Shown here one piece after another: positions 26,081-34,700 of a stretch of DNA of 64,000 bases. The notes under the pieces are model-generated. The model was given only the letters and a program-made list of their open reading frames with translations. It was not told where the DNA came from and ran no database searches. Source of the stretch: Pseudorhizobium flavum. GTDB taxonomy: Bacteria; Pseudomonadota; Alphaproteobacteria; Rhizobiales; Rhizobiaceae. How positions within the stretch are numbered: the stretch's first letter is position 1; the number at the start of each line of letters is the position of its first letter. Made by a program: the position numbers and the translations under genes. The DNA is taken from the NCBI RefSeq assembly GCF_902502825.2, contig NZ_LR723670.1, forward strand, positions 3,944,001-4,008,000. Direction: 5' to 3'.

Positions 26081-27753
26081 GCCTTTTCCGTTTCTTCCGT
26101 CATCAGCCTGGCGGCCAGTTCGCGCAGTGCGAACTTCTGCACCTTTCCATTGGCCGTCATCGGCAGGGTTTCAATGACGCGCACATAGCGCGGCATCTTC
26201 TGTCGGCTGAGATTGGCGCGGCAGAACTGCTTCAACTCATGCTCGCCGACGCGTGCTCCATCCCGCAGCCGGACGAAGGCGAAGATCTCCTCGCCGAGAT
26301 CGGGATCGGGAACGCCGACGACATAGGCATCGGTGACATCGGGATGCGTCTGGAGAAATTTTTCGATTTCGACGGGAAAGATGTTCTCGCCGCCCCGGAT
26401 CAGCATGTCCTTGATGCGGCCGACGATGGTCAGATGCCCGTCCTCATCGAGCACGGCCAAGTCGCCCGAGGACAGCCAGCCGTCCGGGCTGATCGCCTTT
26501 TCCGTCGCATCCGGCATATCGAAATAGCCTGCAGTGATCTGGTATCCGCGGATCAACAATTCGCCCACCTGTCCGCAGGCGAGGGTGGTGCCCGTCCCCG
26601 GTTCGCCGATGCGAAGCTCCGTATGCGGCAGCGGGATGCCTGCCGTCGTGATCTTGCGCTCGAAGTCGTCCGCAGGATTTGTCTGGGTAATGATCGGGCT
26701 TGCTTCCGTCATTCCCATGATGATCATCGGCTCGGCCCCAAACCGCATTTTCAGCCGACGCATCAGCTCAGGCGGGATCGACGTGCCACCCGTGAAGGCG
26801 ATCCTCAAACTTGAGAGAGCCGGTTGTCCGCTCCCCATGGCGTCAAGTTCTTCCAGCATCCGTAGGTACATGGTCGGCACCGCATTGATGATTGTCGCGC
26901 CTTCCCGCTCGACTAGCGCTACCATGTCTCGTGCATCAAAGGACGGCATCAGGATCAGACAGCCGCCGGCCATCAGCATGCCGAGAACGTTGCATACGCA
27001 GCCGGCCGTATGGAACAGCGGCATAGCGCTCAGCAAACGGTCCTCAGGGACAAAACCCGCCCGCGCGGCCATCAGGCGGGCGTTGTTGACGATGCTGCGA
27101 TGGCGCAGCATCGCCCCCTTGGGCGAGCCGGTTGTCCCGCTGGTGAACTGGATCTGGGCGATGTCGGAGGGGCAAACCTGATCGGACACCTCGGCCAGAG
27201 CATCGTCGGAAATCGACCCGCCCCCATCAAGTAATGCCTTCCAACCCATGGTCGCGGGTGCATCGTCGTCCTCAAGCCCGCAAATCCGAGTCAGCAAGGT
27301 CAGGTCAGGCGTTAGCGTTGAAATCGCTGCGCCGACGTCATAGCCCCGCTGCCAGCGGGAGAAGAAGAGCGTCGAGACCTGCCCCTGTGACAGGATATAG
27401 CCGATTTCATCGCGCTTCAGCGCCGTGTTAACCGTGACGAGCACCGCCCCGATGCGGGCGAGCGCATATTCCAGCAGGACCCATTCTGGAGAATTGCCGG
27501 CCATGACCGCCACATGGTCACCCCGGATAACGCCCCAGGCTATAAGCCCGCGCGCCAGCCGATCAACGCCTTCATCGAGCTCCGCATAGGTCCAGGCCAT
27601 GCGGCCCCGGCCGGCCGGATCATCAAAGACCAGGGCCAACGCATGGGGCATCGTTGCTGCCCGCGTTCGCAAAGCTTGCCCTACTGTAATCTCCTGAAGC
27701 TCAACTCCGGCATCGTCTGGATGCCAGTGCGCCACTCGCTCGCGAACGACCAA
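26077..27753 (-). CDS. AMP-forming acyl-CoA synthetase
   Basis: The protein has 558 residues and belongs to the ANL superfamily. It has the ATP loop IQFTSGTTGSPKGAML (about residue 203), the A5 motif MGMTEASPI, the A7/A8 region GWLSSGDLAVLDEDGHL with IVGRIKDMLIRGGENIFP, and the A10 Lys in TANGKVQKFAL. It activates a carboxylic acid to its CoA thioester in the cytoplasm. It is the first gene of the operon ligase-hydratase-SDR-dctPQM and is divergent from a MarR regulator. Substrate is unknown; medium-chain or aromatic acids are likely. Confidence 0.93.
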   Translation of the reverse strand: MVVRERVAHWHPDDAGVELQEITVGQALRTRAATMPHALALVFDDPAGRGRMAWTYAELDEGVDRLARGLIAWGVIRGDHVAVMAGNSPEWVLLEYALARIGAVLVTVNTALKRDEIGYILSQGQVSTLFFSRWQRGYDVGAAISTLTPDLTLLTRICGLEDDDAPATMGWKALLDGGGSISDDALAEVSDQVCPSDIAQIQFTSGTTGSPKGAMLRHRSIVNNARLMAARAGFVPEDRLLSAMPLFHTAGCVCNVLGMLMAGGCLILMPSFDARDMVALVEREGATIINAVPTMYLRMLEELDAMGSGQPALSSLRIAFTGGTSIPPELMRRLKMRFGAEPMIIMGMTEASPIITQTNPADDFERKITTAGIPLPHTELRIGEPGTGTTLACGQVGELLIRGYQITAGYFDMPDATEKAISPDGWLSSGDLAVLDEDGHLTIVGRIKDMLIRGGENIFPVEIEKFLQTHPDVTDAYVVGVPDPDLGEEIFAFVRLRDGARVGEHELKQFCRANLSRQKMPRYVRVIETLPMTANGKVQKFALRELAARLMTEETEKA

Positions 27754-27827
27754 TGCCTGTTTTCCTCCAGAAAACGCACCTTCCGCCTGACAGGCCTTTT
27801 AGGCTACGATAGTCATTATGGTTGCCG

Positions 27828-27848
27828 TCGAATTGTTCGATCGCGAAC
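27828..27848. promoter_or_regulatory. Candidate MarR operator between divergent genes
   Basis: Two overlapping dyads occupy 21 bases: TCGAA-TTG-TTCGA (27828-27840) and GTTCG-ATCG-CGAAC (27835-27848). They lie in the 134-base gap between the ligase gene and the proposed GTG start of the MarR gene. MarR proteins bind short palindromes of this kind at their own divergent promoter. Confidence 0.5.
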
Positions 27849-27887
27849 TATATGGCGTGGAACAAACAAGTCAAGACGGAGGAGCAG

Positions 27888-28355
27888 GTGGAAGATCAGG
27901 ACAGCCGCTTGTTGACCGCGGGCTCACAGGAGCGGTCGATTGCCTACAAGTTGCGCCTGGCGCAGATCATGGCCTATCAAGCCTTCGAGGAACGGGTGAC
28001 GGGGTTCGGCGCCGCCCCCCGGTACCTCGGCCTGCTTTGCGTAATCAGGGCCAATCCCGGCCAACACCAGACTCGACTTGCCGAGACAATCGCCGTCCAG
28101 CGATCCAGCCTCGTCACCATCCTCGATCGCCTGGAAGGCGAAGGCCTAGTTGAACGAACAAATTGCGAGGCGGACCGTCGCGCGAAACTCGTCAACCTGA
28201 CTGCGAAAGGTGAAGATGTCGTCTCGCGGCTTCTGGAGGAGGCCGAGCGGCATGAGGAGATGTTGTGCGCCAACATGATTGAAGGCGAACGGCAGTCCAT
28301 GCTTGACGGCTTGGACCGGATCATTGCGAGCCTGCGAGGCAGCCTACCAGCTTGA
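27888..28355 (+). CDS. MarR-family transcriptional regulator
   Basis: The protein has 155 residues from the GTG at 27888, chosen because GGAGG lies five bases upstream and the resulting length is typical; an in-frame ATG at 27852 and a TTG at 27822 have no such site. The winged helix spans LLCVIRANPGQHQTRLAET, AVQRSSLVTILDRLEGEGLV and ERTNCEADRRAKLVNLTAKG. The last of these is the wing. It is divergent from the acyl-CoA ligase operon and probably represses it until an acid or its CoA ester is present. Confidence 0.88.
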   Translation: MEDQDSRLLTAGSQERSIAYKLRLAQIMAYQAFEERVTGFGAAPRYLGLLCVIRANPGQHQTRLAETIAVQRSSLVTILDRLEGEGLVERTNCEADRRAKLVNLTAKGEDVVSRLLEEAERHEEMLCANMIEGERQSMLDGLDRIIASLRGSLPA

Positions 28356-28730
28356 TTAGCGAAGCCCACGGAGGCGCCTCCAACTGAGGCAACAGGTGCC
28401 GACTCCCAAAGTCGCTTACGACAAAGGCGGGGCCCGTATGCCCTAACCAGACTGCGAACTTCGACTAAGTGCATTCGACCAGGCTTGTCCAGCAACTGTT
28501 CCGCTCCCGTCACGTCAGCGACGACAGCTGGGGATCGTTCTGAGCAGGTTCGCTTCGGGTTGAACGAAAGGCGGCGGGTCGCGTGATCCGTTCATGCTCT
28601 TCTTTTTAGGTTATGGCTGCCGCGCCCTCGTCTTGATCATGCCGCCGTGGATTGGCTTTTCCTGCCGACCGGCAAGATCATCGAGTTGGGTGGCGATGAG
28701 TTCGCCACCCTTATGCCGGAGGAGAATGCA
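28356..28730. other. Intergenic region between marR and frcK ends
   Basis: These 375 bases lie between two convergent genes. A GGAGGCGCCTCC palindrome at 28370-28381 follows the MarR stop and may end that message. A strong hairpin at 28688-28710 serves the frc side. A plus-strand frame from about 28624 translates as coding-like sequence (VDWLFLPTGKIIELGGDEFA) without a start, and could be a gene remnant. Confidence 0.45.
28688..28710 (-). terminator. Terminator hairpin of the frc operon
   Basis: GGGTGGCGA and TCGCCACCC form a perfect 9-bp stem with a 5-base loop, 21 bases past the frcK stop codon. There is no long T-run. Confidence 0.55.
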
Positions 28731-29351
28731 TCACGAGAGGATGATGTCGGCGCGGCGGCTGCTGGTCCTCACGAGTGATCCATTCGGCAGGTCGTTCTCC
28801 ATGACCTTTGCACGGGCCTCCACCTCCGGCATTCCCAGCCCCAGCCACCTTTGCATCAGTCTTTCCTCAAGGATATCTGCCGAAGGCATCAGCATGATTG
28901 AGCAGTCGACAAGGCCGGACAGCAGGCGCCACGGGTGCTGGTCGAGCAGCAGGTAGTTGCCCTCCAGCAAAACGATGCGGTTCTCAGGCGCAACGGCGCG
29001 CGCTGCGGCGACAGCGAGTTCCCGTGATCGGTCGAAGAGAGGGACGAACACCTCCTCCTGCGCGGATCGGATGGCGCGAACGATATCCAGAAGGCCGCGG
29101 ACGTCGAAGGTTTCCGGTGCGCCTTTCCGCGTCAACAGTCCCCGGTCGCTCAGCACTGCATCATCCAGATGAAAGCCGTCCATCGGAACGATCGCCGCGG
29201 ATGCGCCCTGCCTACGCAGCACCTTCGACAACTCATCGACAAAGGTGGACTTGCCGGCACCGGGAGGGCCGGCGATGGCGACGACGAAACGAGTACGGCC
29301 GTCCGCCCTGGCAAGGAGATCCGCAGCGACGTCCTCGATACGTGAAGTCAT
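28731..29351 (-). CDS. frcK: FrcK-like P-loop sugar kinase
   Basis: The protein has 206 residues. It has a Walker A motif GPPGAGKST (residues 28-36), then VPMDGFHLDDAVL with the DGFH substrate motif, and later VLLEGNYLLLDQHPW, typical of the uridine-kinase-like YggC/FrcK group. Its gene is the last of frcBCAK and overlaps frcA by four bases. In S. meliloti this operon serves uptake of fructose, ribose and mannose, and FrcK is thought to be a kinase. The exact sugar phosphorylated is not established here. Confidence 0.88.
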   Translation of the reverse strand: MTSRIEDVAADLLARADGRTRFVVAIAGPPGAGKSTFVDELSKVLRRQGASAAIVPMDGFHLDDAVLSDRGLLTRKGAPETFDVRGLLDIVRAIRSAQEEVFVPLFDRSRELAVAAARAVAPENRIVLLEGNYLLLDQHPWRLLSGLVDCSIMLMPSADILEERLMQRWLGLGMPEVEARAKVMENDLPNGSLVRTSSRRADIILS

Positions 29352-30130
29352 GCAGCGGCAGCTTCCGTAGGGGGTGTCTTCGCACCCGTCATGAAGGCCA
29401 CCGCGTCGGACATGGTGTGTTCCTTGGGGTCGATGACGCAGAGCCGGCGTCCAAGACGATGGACATGGATGCGATCGGCGACCTCGAAGACATGCGGCAT
29501 GTTGTGCGAGATCAGCACGATCGGTATGCCGCGCCGGCGGACGTCCAGGATGAGTTCCAGGACTCGGCGGCTTTCCTTGACACCCAGTGCCGCAGTAGGC
29601 TCATCCAGGATGATGACCTTGGAGCCGAAAGCCGCCGCCCGGGCGACCGCCACCCCCTGGCGTTGACCGCCGGAAAGGGTTTCGACGGCCTGGTTGATAT
29701 TCTGGATCGTCATCAGGCCAAGCTCGGAAAGCTTGTCGCGGGCAAAGCGTTCCATTGCGGTACGGTCGAGCTTCCGGAACCACTTTCCGGCAATTCCGGG
29801 TTTCCGCAGTTCGCGGCCGAGAAACATGTTGTCGGCGATGGAGAGGGCAGGTGATAGCGCGAGGTTCTGGTAGACCGTTTCTATTCCTGCCTTGCGCGCT
29901 TCGATCGGTGAGCGGAAATGTACCGGTCGCCCTTCGAGGCGGATCTCTCCCTGATCCGGTGATATGGCGCCGGAGATCGCCTTGATCATCGATGATTTGC
30001 CCGCGCCATTGTCGCCGATCACTGCGAGGATCTCGCCCGGGTAGAGGTCGAAATCGGCATTGTCGAGGGCGGTGACGCGACCATAGCGTTTGACGAGGCC
30101 GCGGGCGCTGAGGATGGGTTCCAGGTTCAT
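29348..30130 (-). CDS. frcA: Fructose ABC transporter ATP-binding protein
   Basis: The protein has 260 residues and a single ATPase domain, unlike the double-domain RbsA type. Walker A is GDNGAGKSS (residues 39-47), the signature is LSGGQRQGVAVARA, and Walker B is VIILDEPTAALG, with the H-loop in ISHNMPHVF. The start MNLEPILSARG overlaps the permease stop by one base (TGATG); the longer upstream frame is a shadow over frcC. It provides energy for FrcB/FrcC-dependent sugar import. A one-domain ATPase with a matching permease gene agrees with the rhizobial Frc system. Confidence 0.93.
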   Translation of the reverse strand: MNLEPILSARGLVKRYGRVTALDNADFDLYPGEILAVIGDNGAGKSSMIKAISGAISPDQGEIRLEGRPVHFRSPIEARKAGIETVYQNLALSPALSIADNMFLGRELRKPGIAGKWFRKLDRTAMERFARDKLSELGLMTIQNINQAVETLSGGQRQGVAVARAAAFGSKVIILDEPTAALGVKESRRVLELILDVRRRGIPIVLISHNMPHVFEVADRIHVHRLGRRLCVIDPKEHTMSDAVAFMTGAKTPPTEAAAA

Positions 30131-31212
30131 CAGCCTGCTACCTTTCTTATCCACTGGTCGATAGCGACGGCGGTGATGATCAGCACGCCGATCAACAGAT
30201 AGGTCCATTGCGGGTCGGTGCCGACCAGGCGCAATCCGAGGGAGAAGACGCCGACGATCAGCGCGCCGAAGAGCATGCCGAGGATCGAGCCGCGTCCGCC
30301 AAAGAGGGAGAGGCCTCCGATCACGACCGCGGTGATCGACTCGATGTTTGCGAATTGTCCGGCGGTTGGGGACACGGATCCAATCCGGCCGATGAGCGCC
30401 CATCCCGCAAAGGCGCAGATGAGACCGGAGAGTGTATAGACGGAGATCAGCATGCGCCGAACGTTGACGCCCGCGAGCTCTGCCGCATCCGGGTCATCGC
30501 CCACGGCATAGACATGTCGGCCCCAGGCGGTCCGGTTCAGAACGTACCAGAGCAGCGCGACCAGGAGCACCATGCCGATGACGCCATATGTGAAGACCGC
30601 ATTTCCAATCCTAAGGTTCTGGCCGAAGAATTGCAGAATGGGGGCCTGCTGCGAGATATCCTGCGAGCGGATGGTTTCGTTGGCGGAATAGAGAAAGTTG
30701 GCAGCCAGCACGATTTGCCACATGCCCAGGGTCACGATGAAGGGGGGAAGCTTCATCCGGGCAACGAGCTGCCCGTTGATCCAGCCGCAAAAGGCGCCGA
30801 CAGCGAAGCCGCACATGATCGAGAGGGTCGGTGGGAGGCCGTAGCGGAATGTAAACTGACCCATCACCACCGAGGAAAGCACCATGATGGCGCCGACGGA
30901 GAGGTCGATTCCGGCGGTCAGGATCACGAGCGTTTGTGCGGCTCCGACGATGCCGACGATCGCCACCTGCTGCAGGATCAGCGTCAGCGTGAACGCCGAG
31001 AAGAACTTGCTGCCCAACAGGATACCAAAGACCAGGACCGAGAACACCAGAACGATCAGCGGTACCGCGGCCGGATTTGAATGCAGGTAATGCTGGCACT
31101 TTTGCAGAAGGGATTTGTCGTGCAGGTCGAACGACGCGACCTGGCTGGAGCTCTCGGACAGCACCTTCTCGTATTCGTGATGCGGATGCGCTGCAGGCTG
31201 TGGCTCGCTCAT
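30130..31212 (-). CDS. frcC: Fructose ABC transporter permease
   Basis: The protein has 360 residues with a soluble N-terminus of about 45 residues followed by about ten helices of the ribose/xylose (BPD_transp_2) permease type. Landmarks are TLVILTAGIDLSVGAIMVLS, LPPFIVTLGMWQIVLAANF, DDPDAAELAGVNVRRMLISV (the ATPase-coupling EAA-like loop) and VIGGLSLFGGRGSILGMLFG. It forms the membrane channel for FrcB-delivered sugars. It is separated from frcB by 160 bases containing a hairpin, and is coupled to frcA. Confidence 0.94.
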   Translation of the reverse strand: MSEPQPAAHPHHEYEKVLSESSSQVASFDLHDKSLLQKCQHYLHSNPAAVPLIVLVFSVLVFGILLGSKFFSAFTLTLILQQVAIVGIVGAAQTLVILTAGIDLSVGAIMVLSSVVMGQFTFRYGLPPTLSIMCGFAVGAFCGWINGQLVARMKLPPFIVTLGMWQIVLAANFLYSANETIRSQDISQQAPILQFFGQNLRIGNAVFTYGVIGMVLLVALLWYVLNRTAWGRHVYAVGDDPDAAELAGVNVRRMLISVYTLSGLICAFAGWALIGRIGSVSPTAGQFANIESITAVVIGGLSLFGGRGSILGMLFGALIVGVFSLGLRLVGTDPQWTYLLIGVLIITAVAIDQWIRKVAG

Positions 31213-31325
31213 CGTGTACCTCCCATCTGAGGCGTTGGCGGAGTGGGTTGGCCTTCACGCCGCAACGGCTCGTTCGCGCGTATGCGCAAGGCACTCGTCG
31301 GCCGTTTCAGCAACTGGTGCGATGG

Positions 31326-31349
31326 GTGGGCGATCCGCAGACCGCCCAC
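31326..31349 (-). terminator. Hairpin between frcB and frcC
   Basis: GTGGGCG and CGCCCAC form a perfect 7-bp stem with a 10-base loop in the frcB-frcC gap. Such hairpins after binding-protein genes usually allow more receptor than permease to be made, by partial termination or RNA protection. No T-run is present. Confidence 0.45.
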
Positions 31350-31372
31350 GGTATCGCATGGTCAGGCTGTCC

Positions 31373-32398
31373 TCAGCCCCAGCACTTGTCCGTGCCTTCC
31401 TTGGTATCGATCGACTCCACGCCGTCCACGGGCTTGTCGGTGACGAGGGCGACACCGGTGTCGAAGAAGTTCTTTCCTTCCGTCGCTTCGGGCTTTTCGC
31501 CGGAATCGGCGAATTTCTTGATCGCCTCGATGCCCATGGAAGCCATTAGCAGCGGATATTGCTGCGACGTCGCACCGATGACGCCCTCGGCCACGTTCTT
31601 GACACCCGGGCAGCCGCCGTCGACAGAGACGACAAGCACGTCCCCTTCGCGTCCCACGGATTTCAGTGCTTCGTAAGCCCCGGCGGCGGCAGGTTCGTTG
31701 ATGGTATGCACGACATTGATGGTCGGATCCTTCTGCAGAAGGTTCTCCATTGCGGTGCGCCCGCCTTCCTCGTTGCCGTTCGTGACATCGTGGCCGACGA
31801 TACGGGGATCCGTTTCGTCGCCGATCTTGTTGATGTCGGCAACGTCGATGCCAAAGCCCTTCATGAAGCCCTGGTTGCGCAAAACGTCGACCGATGGCTG
31901 CGACGGTGTAAGGTTGAGGAAGGCGATCTTGGCATCCTTCGCGGCGTCACCCAGTGTCGCCGCAGCCCATTCGCCGATCAATTCGCCAGCGAGAAGGTTG
32001 TCCGTTGCGAAGGTCATGTCGGCGGCATCGATCGGCTCGAGCGGAGTGTCGAGAGCGATCACGAGAATGCCGGCGTCCCGCGCCTTCTGAACGGCAGGAA
32101 CGATGCCCTTGGTATCCGATGCCGTGAGCAGGATGCCTTTCGCGCCGTCCGCGATGCAGGTCTCGATGGCCGCCACCTGGCTTTCGCTGTCACCATCGAT
32201 CTTCCCTGCATAGGACTTGAGGGTGACGCCCAGTTCCTGTGCCTTCGCGGTTGCACCTTCCTTCATCTTCACGAAGAAGGGATTGGTATCTGTCTTGGTA
32301 ATGAGGCAGGCCGACACTTCCTGCGCCTGTGCAGGCGCGGACAAGGCAACGCCCAGAGAAAGGACGGCGACGGCTGTGGCGATAAGAGACTTCTTCAT
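31373..32398 (-). CDS. frcB: Fructose ABC transporter periplasmic binding protein
   Basis: The protein has 341 residues and a signal peptide ending APAQAQ. The mature part is a type I sugar-binding fold: [60 protein letters not shown], the hinge [20 protein letters not shown] and [20 protein letters not shown]. This pattern, together with frcC, frcA and frcK, matches the rhizobial FrcB receptor for fructose, ribose and mannose. It has a good site (GGGAGGAGAAAA) before ATG and heads the operon, divergent from the ROK regulator. Confidence 0.94.
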   Translation of the reverse strand: MKKSLIATAVAVLSLGVALSAPAQAQEVSACLITKTDTNPFFVKMKEGATAKAQELGVTLKSYAGKIDGDSESQVAAIETCIADGAKGILLTASDTKGIVPAVQKARDAGILVIALDTPLEPIDAADMTFATDNLLAGELIGEWAAATLGDAAKDAKIAFLNLTPSQPSVDVLRNQGFMKGFGIDVADINKIGDETDPRIVGHDVTNGNEEGGRTAMENLLQKDPTINVVHTINEPAAAGAYEALKSVGREGDVLVVSVDGGCPGVKNVAEGVIGATSQQYPLLMASMGIEAIKKFADSGEKPEATEGKNFFDTGVALVTDKPVDGVESIDTKEGTDKCWG

Positions 32399-32517
32399 GT
32401 TTTTCTCCTCCCAGAGTGCACTCCCCCGCAGGGGTTAGGGCGCCGATCATGCAGCCGCGTTCGGCGCCTGCATCTCCTCGACCCGGCATCATTAAGGATG
32501 ATCAGTTCAGGCTTGTC

Positions 32518-32546
32518 AATAAATAATTCGGATTGATTTATTTATT
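32518..32546. promoter_or_regulatory. Candidate FrcR (ROK) operator
   Basis: AATAAATAA (32518-32526) and its exact reverse complement TTATTTATT (32538-32546) form a 29-base AT-rich dyad with an 11-base spacer, in an otherwise GC-rich region. It lies 52 bases before the frcR start and 120 bases before frcB. ROK repressors (Mlc, NagC, XylR) bind AT-rich dyads of similar composition, so FrcR binding is likely but inferred. Confidence 0.6.
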
Positions 32547-32597
32547 AGGTGTGCCACTGTCACGGCGGATGCTGTATAGCGACCGGGAGAGATCACC

Positions 32598-33836
32598 ATG
32601 TCTGTTTTCGAAGCCACCGCCCATCATGCAACCTCGCCACATCAGGGTTCGCTGACGGGCGGCGCCAACCAGGTGCGAGTGAGGGCCTATAACGAGCGAT
32701 TGGTGCTTTCCCTCGTGCGGTTGCACGAATCCTTGTCCAAAGCCGATATCACACGAAGGAGCGGGCTTTCGGCGCAGACGGTTTCAGTGATCATGCGCTC
32801 GCTGGAGAGCGAGGGGTTGCTCCTGCGAGGCGATCCGGTTCGCGGGAAGGTGGGGCAGCCGTCAGTGCCGATGCGGCTAAATCCGGATGCGGTCTACTCC
32901 TTCGGTGTGAAGATCGGCCGCCGGAGCGCAGATCTCGTTCTCATGGACTTCGTCGGGCAGATCCGTCTCCAGCACCACGAGACATATGCCTACCCGCAAC
33001 CTGACCGCATCATGGAGATCATCATCTCGGGCATTGCTCAGCTGGAGGCTCAGCTGGCGGCTGACCAACGTTCAAGGATCGCCGGTCTCGGCATCGCTGC
33101 GCCGTTCGAATTGTGGAACTGGGCGGACGAGGTCGGTGCGCCGCCTGGCGCCATGGATGCCTGGCGAACCTTCGACCTCCACTCGGAAGTGGCCGCGAGA
33201 GTCAACTACCCGGTCTTCCTGCAGAACGATGCGACCAGTGCCTGCGGTGCCGAGCTGGTGTTCGGTATGGGCCCATCCTATGCGGATTTCATCTACCTCT
33301 TCGTAGGCTCCTTTATCGGCGGCGGCATCGTTCTGAACTCCTCCGTCTATTCCGGCCGGACGGGAACGGCGGGGGCCATCGGCCCGCTGCCCGTGCGGGG
33401 AAAGGACGGAGAGACCCGGCAGCTGCTGGATATCGCATCGATATTCGTGCTGGAGAACCTGCTCCGCGAAAACGGGCTCGACCCGCAGCCGCTCTGGTAC
33501 TCCGCGGACGACTGGATTGATTTCGGCGAGCCGCTGGAAGTCTGGATACAGGACAGCGCGGCCGCCCTGGCTCAGGCGATCGTCGCCGCCGCCTCCGTCA
33601 TCGACTTCGGGGCGGCGGTCATCGACGGAGGCTTTCCCCACTGGGTGCGGCGGCGGCTGGTGAATGCGACGATCGATGCAGTCGCGCGCCTGGACCTGCA
33701 GGGCGTGATCATCCCCGATATCATCGAAGGCAAGGTCGGCGCCCAGGCGCGGGCGATCGGCGGCGCGAGCCTGCCGATCTTCGCCCGCTACCTGATGGAC
33801 CAGAATGTCCTGTTCAAGGATCTCGCCGAAGCATGA
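32598..33836 (+). CDS. frcR: ROK-family transcriptional regulator of the frc operon
   Basis: The protein has 412 residues. The N-terminal winged helix (LVRLHESLSKADITRRSGLS, AQTVSVIMRSLESEGLLLRG, then GKVGQPSVPMRLNPDA) is followed by the ROK sugar-kinase-like domain (YSFGVKIGRRSADLVLMDF, GLGIAAPFELWNW, VFLQNDATSACGAELVFGMG, GSFIGGGIVLNSSVYSGRTG). The canonical ROK Cys-rich zinc motif is not apparent. It is divergent from frcB, as frcR is in S. meliloti, and probably represses the operon in the absence of sugar. Confidence 0.9.
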   Translation: MSVFEATAHHATSPHQGSLTGGANQVRVRAYNERLVLSLVRLHESLSKADITRRSGLSAQTVSVIMRSLESEGLLLRGDPVRGKVGQPSVPMRLNPDAVYSFGVKIGRRSADLVLMDFVGQIRLQHHETYAYPQPDRIMEIIISGIAQLEAQLAADQRSRIAGLGIAAPFELWNWADEVGAPPGAMDAWRTFDLHSEVAARVNYPVFLQNDATSACGAELVFGMGPSYADFIYLFVGSFIGGGIVLNSSVYSGRTGTAGAIGPLPVRGKDGETRQLLDIASIFVLENLLRENGLDPQPLWYSADDWIDFGEPLEVWIQDSAAALAQAIVAAASVIDFGAAVIDGGFPHWVRRRLVNATIDAVARLDLQGVIIPDIIEGKVGAQARAIGGASLPIFARYLMDQNVLFKDLAEA

Positions 33837-33920
33837 GTGTCGACAAGGGGCTCGGAGGCGCCGGAGCTTGCTGAAGCCCTTCCCGCTCTATCGCAGTCAA
33901 GAGCCGGCGGGATCCATCCG

Positions 33921-34700
33921 CTAGGCCAGGATCGACGACAGAAACTCCCGGGTGCGCTCGTTCTTCGGCTGGCCGAAGATCTCGTCCGGCGCGCCCTGCT
34001 CACAGATCCTCCCCTTGTCGAAGAAACAGACCCGGTCCGAGACCTCGCGCGCAAATCGCATCTCGTGGGTCACGAGCAGCATGGTCAGGTCATGCTCGTG
34101 CGCTAGATCACGTATGACCGACAGCACCTCGCCGACCAGCTGCGGATCGAGTGCGGAGGTCGGCTCGTCGAACAGCAGGACGCGCGGACGCATGGCCATC
34201 GCCCGGGCGATTGCCACCCGCTGCTGCTGCCCGCCCGATAGCTGCACCGGGTAGTGGTCCTTCTTGTCCGCCAGTCCCACCATCTGCAGCAGTTCGATCG
34301 CCCGCGCCTCCGCCTCCGCCCGCGCCATCCCGAGGACCCTAACCGGGGCCTCGACAACATTGCGGAGAACGGTCATGTGCGGAAACAGATTGAAACTCTG
34401 GAAGACCATGCCGACGTGTTTGCGGATCTGCCGCAGGTGCTTTTCTGAGGCTTGAAACGGTCCTTTGCCACCGGCTTCGTGGTAGGAGGTGCCCGCGAGC
34501 GTAAGCTTGCCCTCCTGGAACGGCTCGAGCGTCATCAGAATGCGCAGCACCGTCGACTTTCCGGAGCCGGAGGGGCCGATGAGCGTGACCTTCTCTCCTT
34601 TCGCTACGGAGAAGTTGAAGTTGTCGAGCACCGTCAGGATGCCAAAACGCTTCGTGACGTCCGAGAACTCGATGATGTGCGGATCGGTGGTTTCATTCAT
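33921..34700 (-). CDS. ehuA: Ectoine/hydroxyectoine ABC transporter ATP-binding protein
   Basis: The protein has 259 residues and the polar amino-acid ABC ATPase pattern: Walker [10 protein letters not shown] (residues 42-50), the Q-loop [19 protein letters not shown], signature [17 protein letters not shown], Walker [17 protein letters not shown], and H-loop [15 protein letters not shown]. It energises import through EhuC and EhuD. The start MNETTDPH overlaps the ehuD stop by four bases (ATGA); the longer frame upstream is a shadow. It is the last gene of the ectoine operon and ends convergently with frcR. Confidence 0.92.
   Translation of the reverse strand: MNETTDPHIIEFSDVTKRFGILTVLDNFNFSVAKGEKVTLIGPSGSGKSTVLRILMTLEPFQEGKLTLAGTSYHEAGGKGPFQASEKHLRQIRKHVGMVFQSFNLFPHMTVLRNVVEAPVRVLGMARAEAEARAIELLQMVGLADKKDHYPVQLSGGQQQRVAIARAMAMRPRVLLFDEPTSALDPQLVGEVLSVIRDLAHEHDLTMLLVTHEMRFAREVSDRVCFFDKGRICEQGAPDEIFGQPKNERTREFLSSILA

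Noticed and set aside
30131..30403. N-terminal extension of frcA
   Set aside because: The extra 91 residues overlap frcC, are Arg-rich and lack resemblance to any ATPase; the coupled ATG at 30130 gives a normal length.
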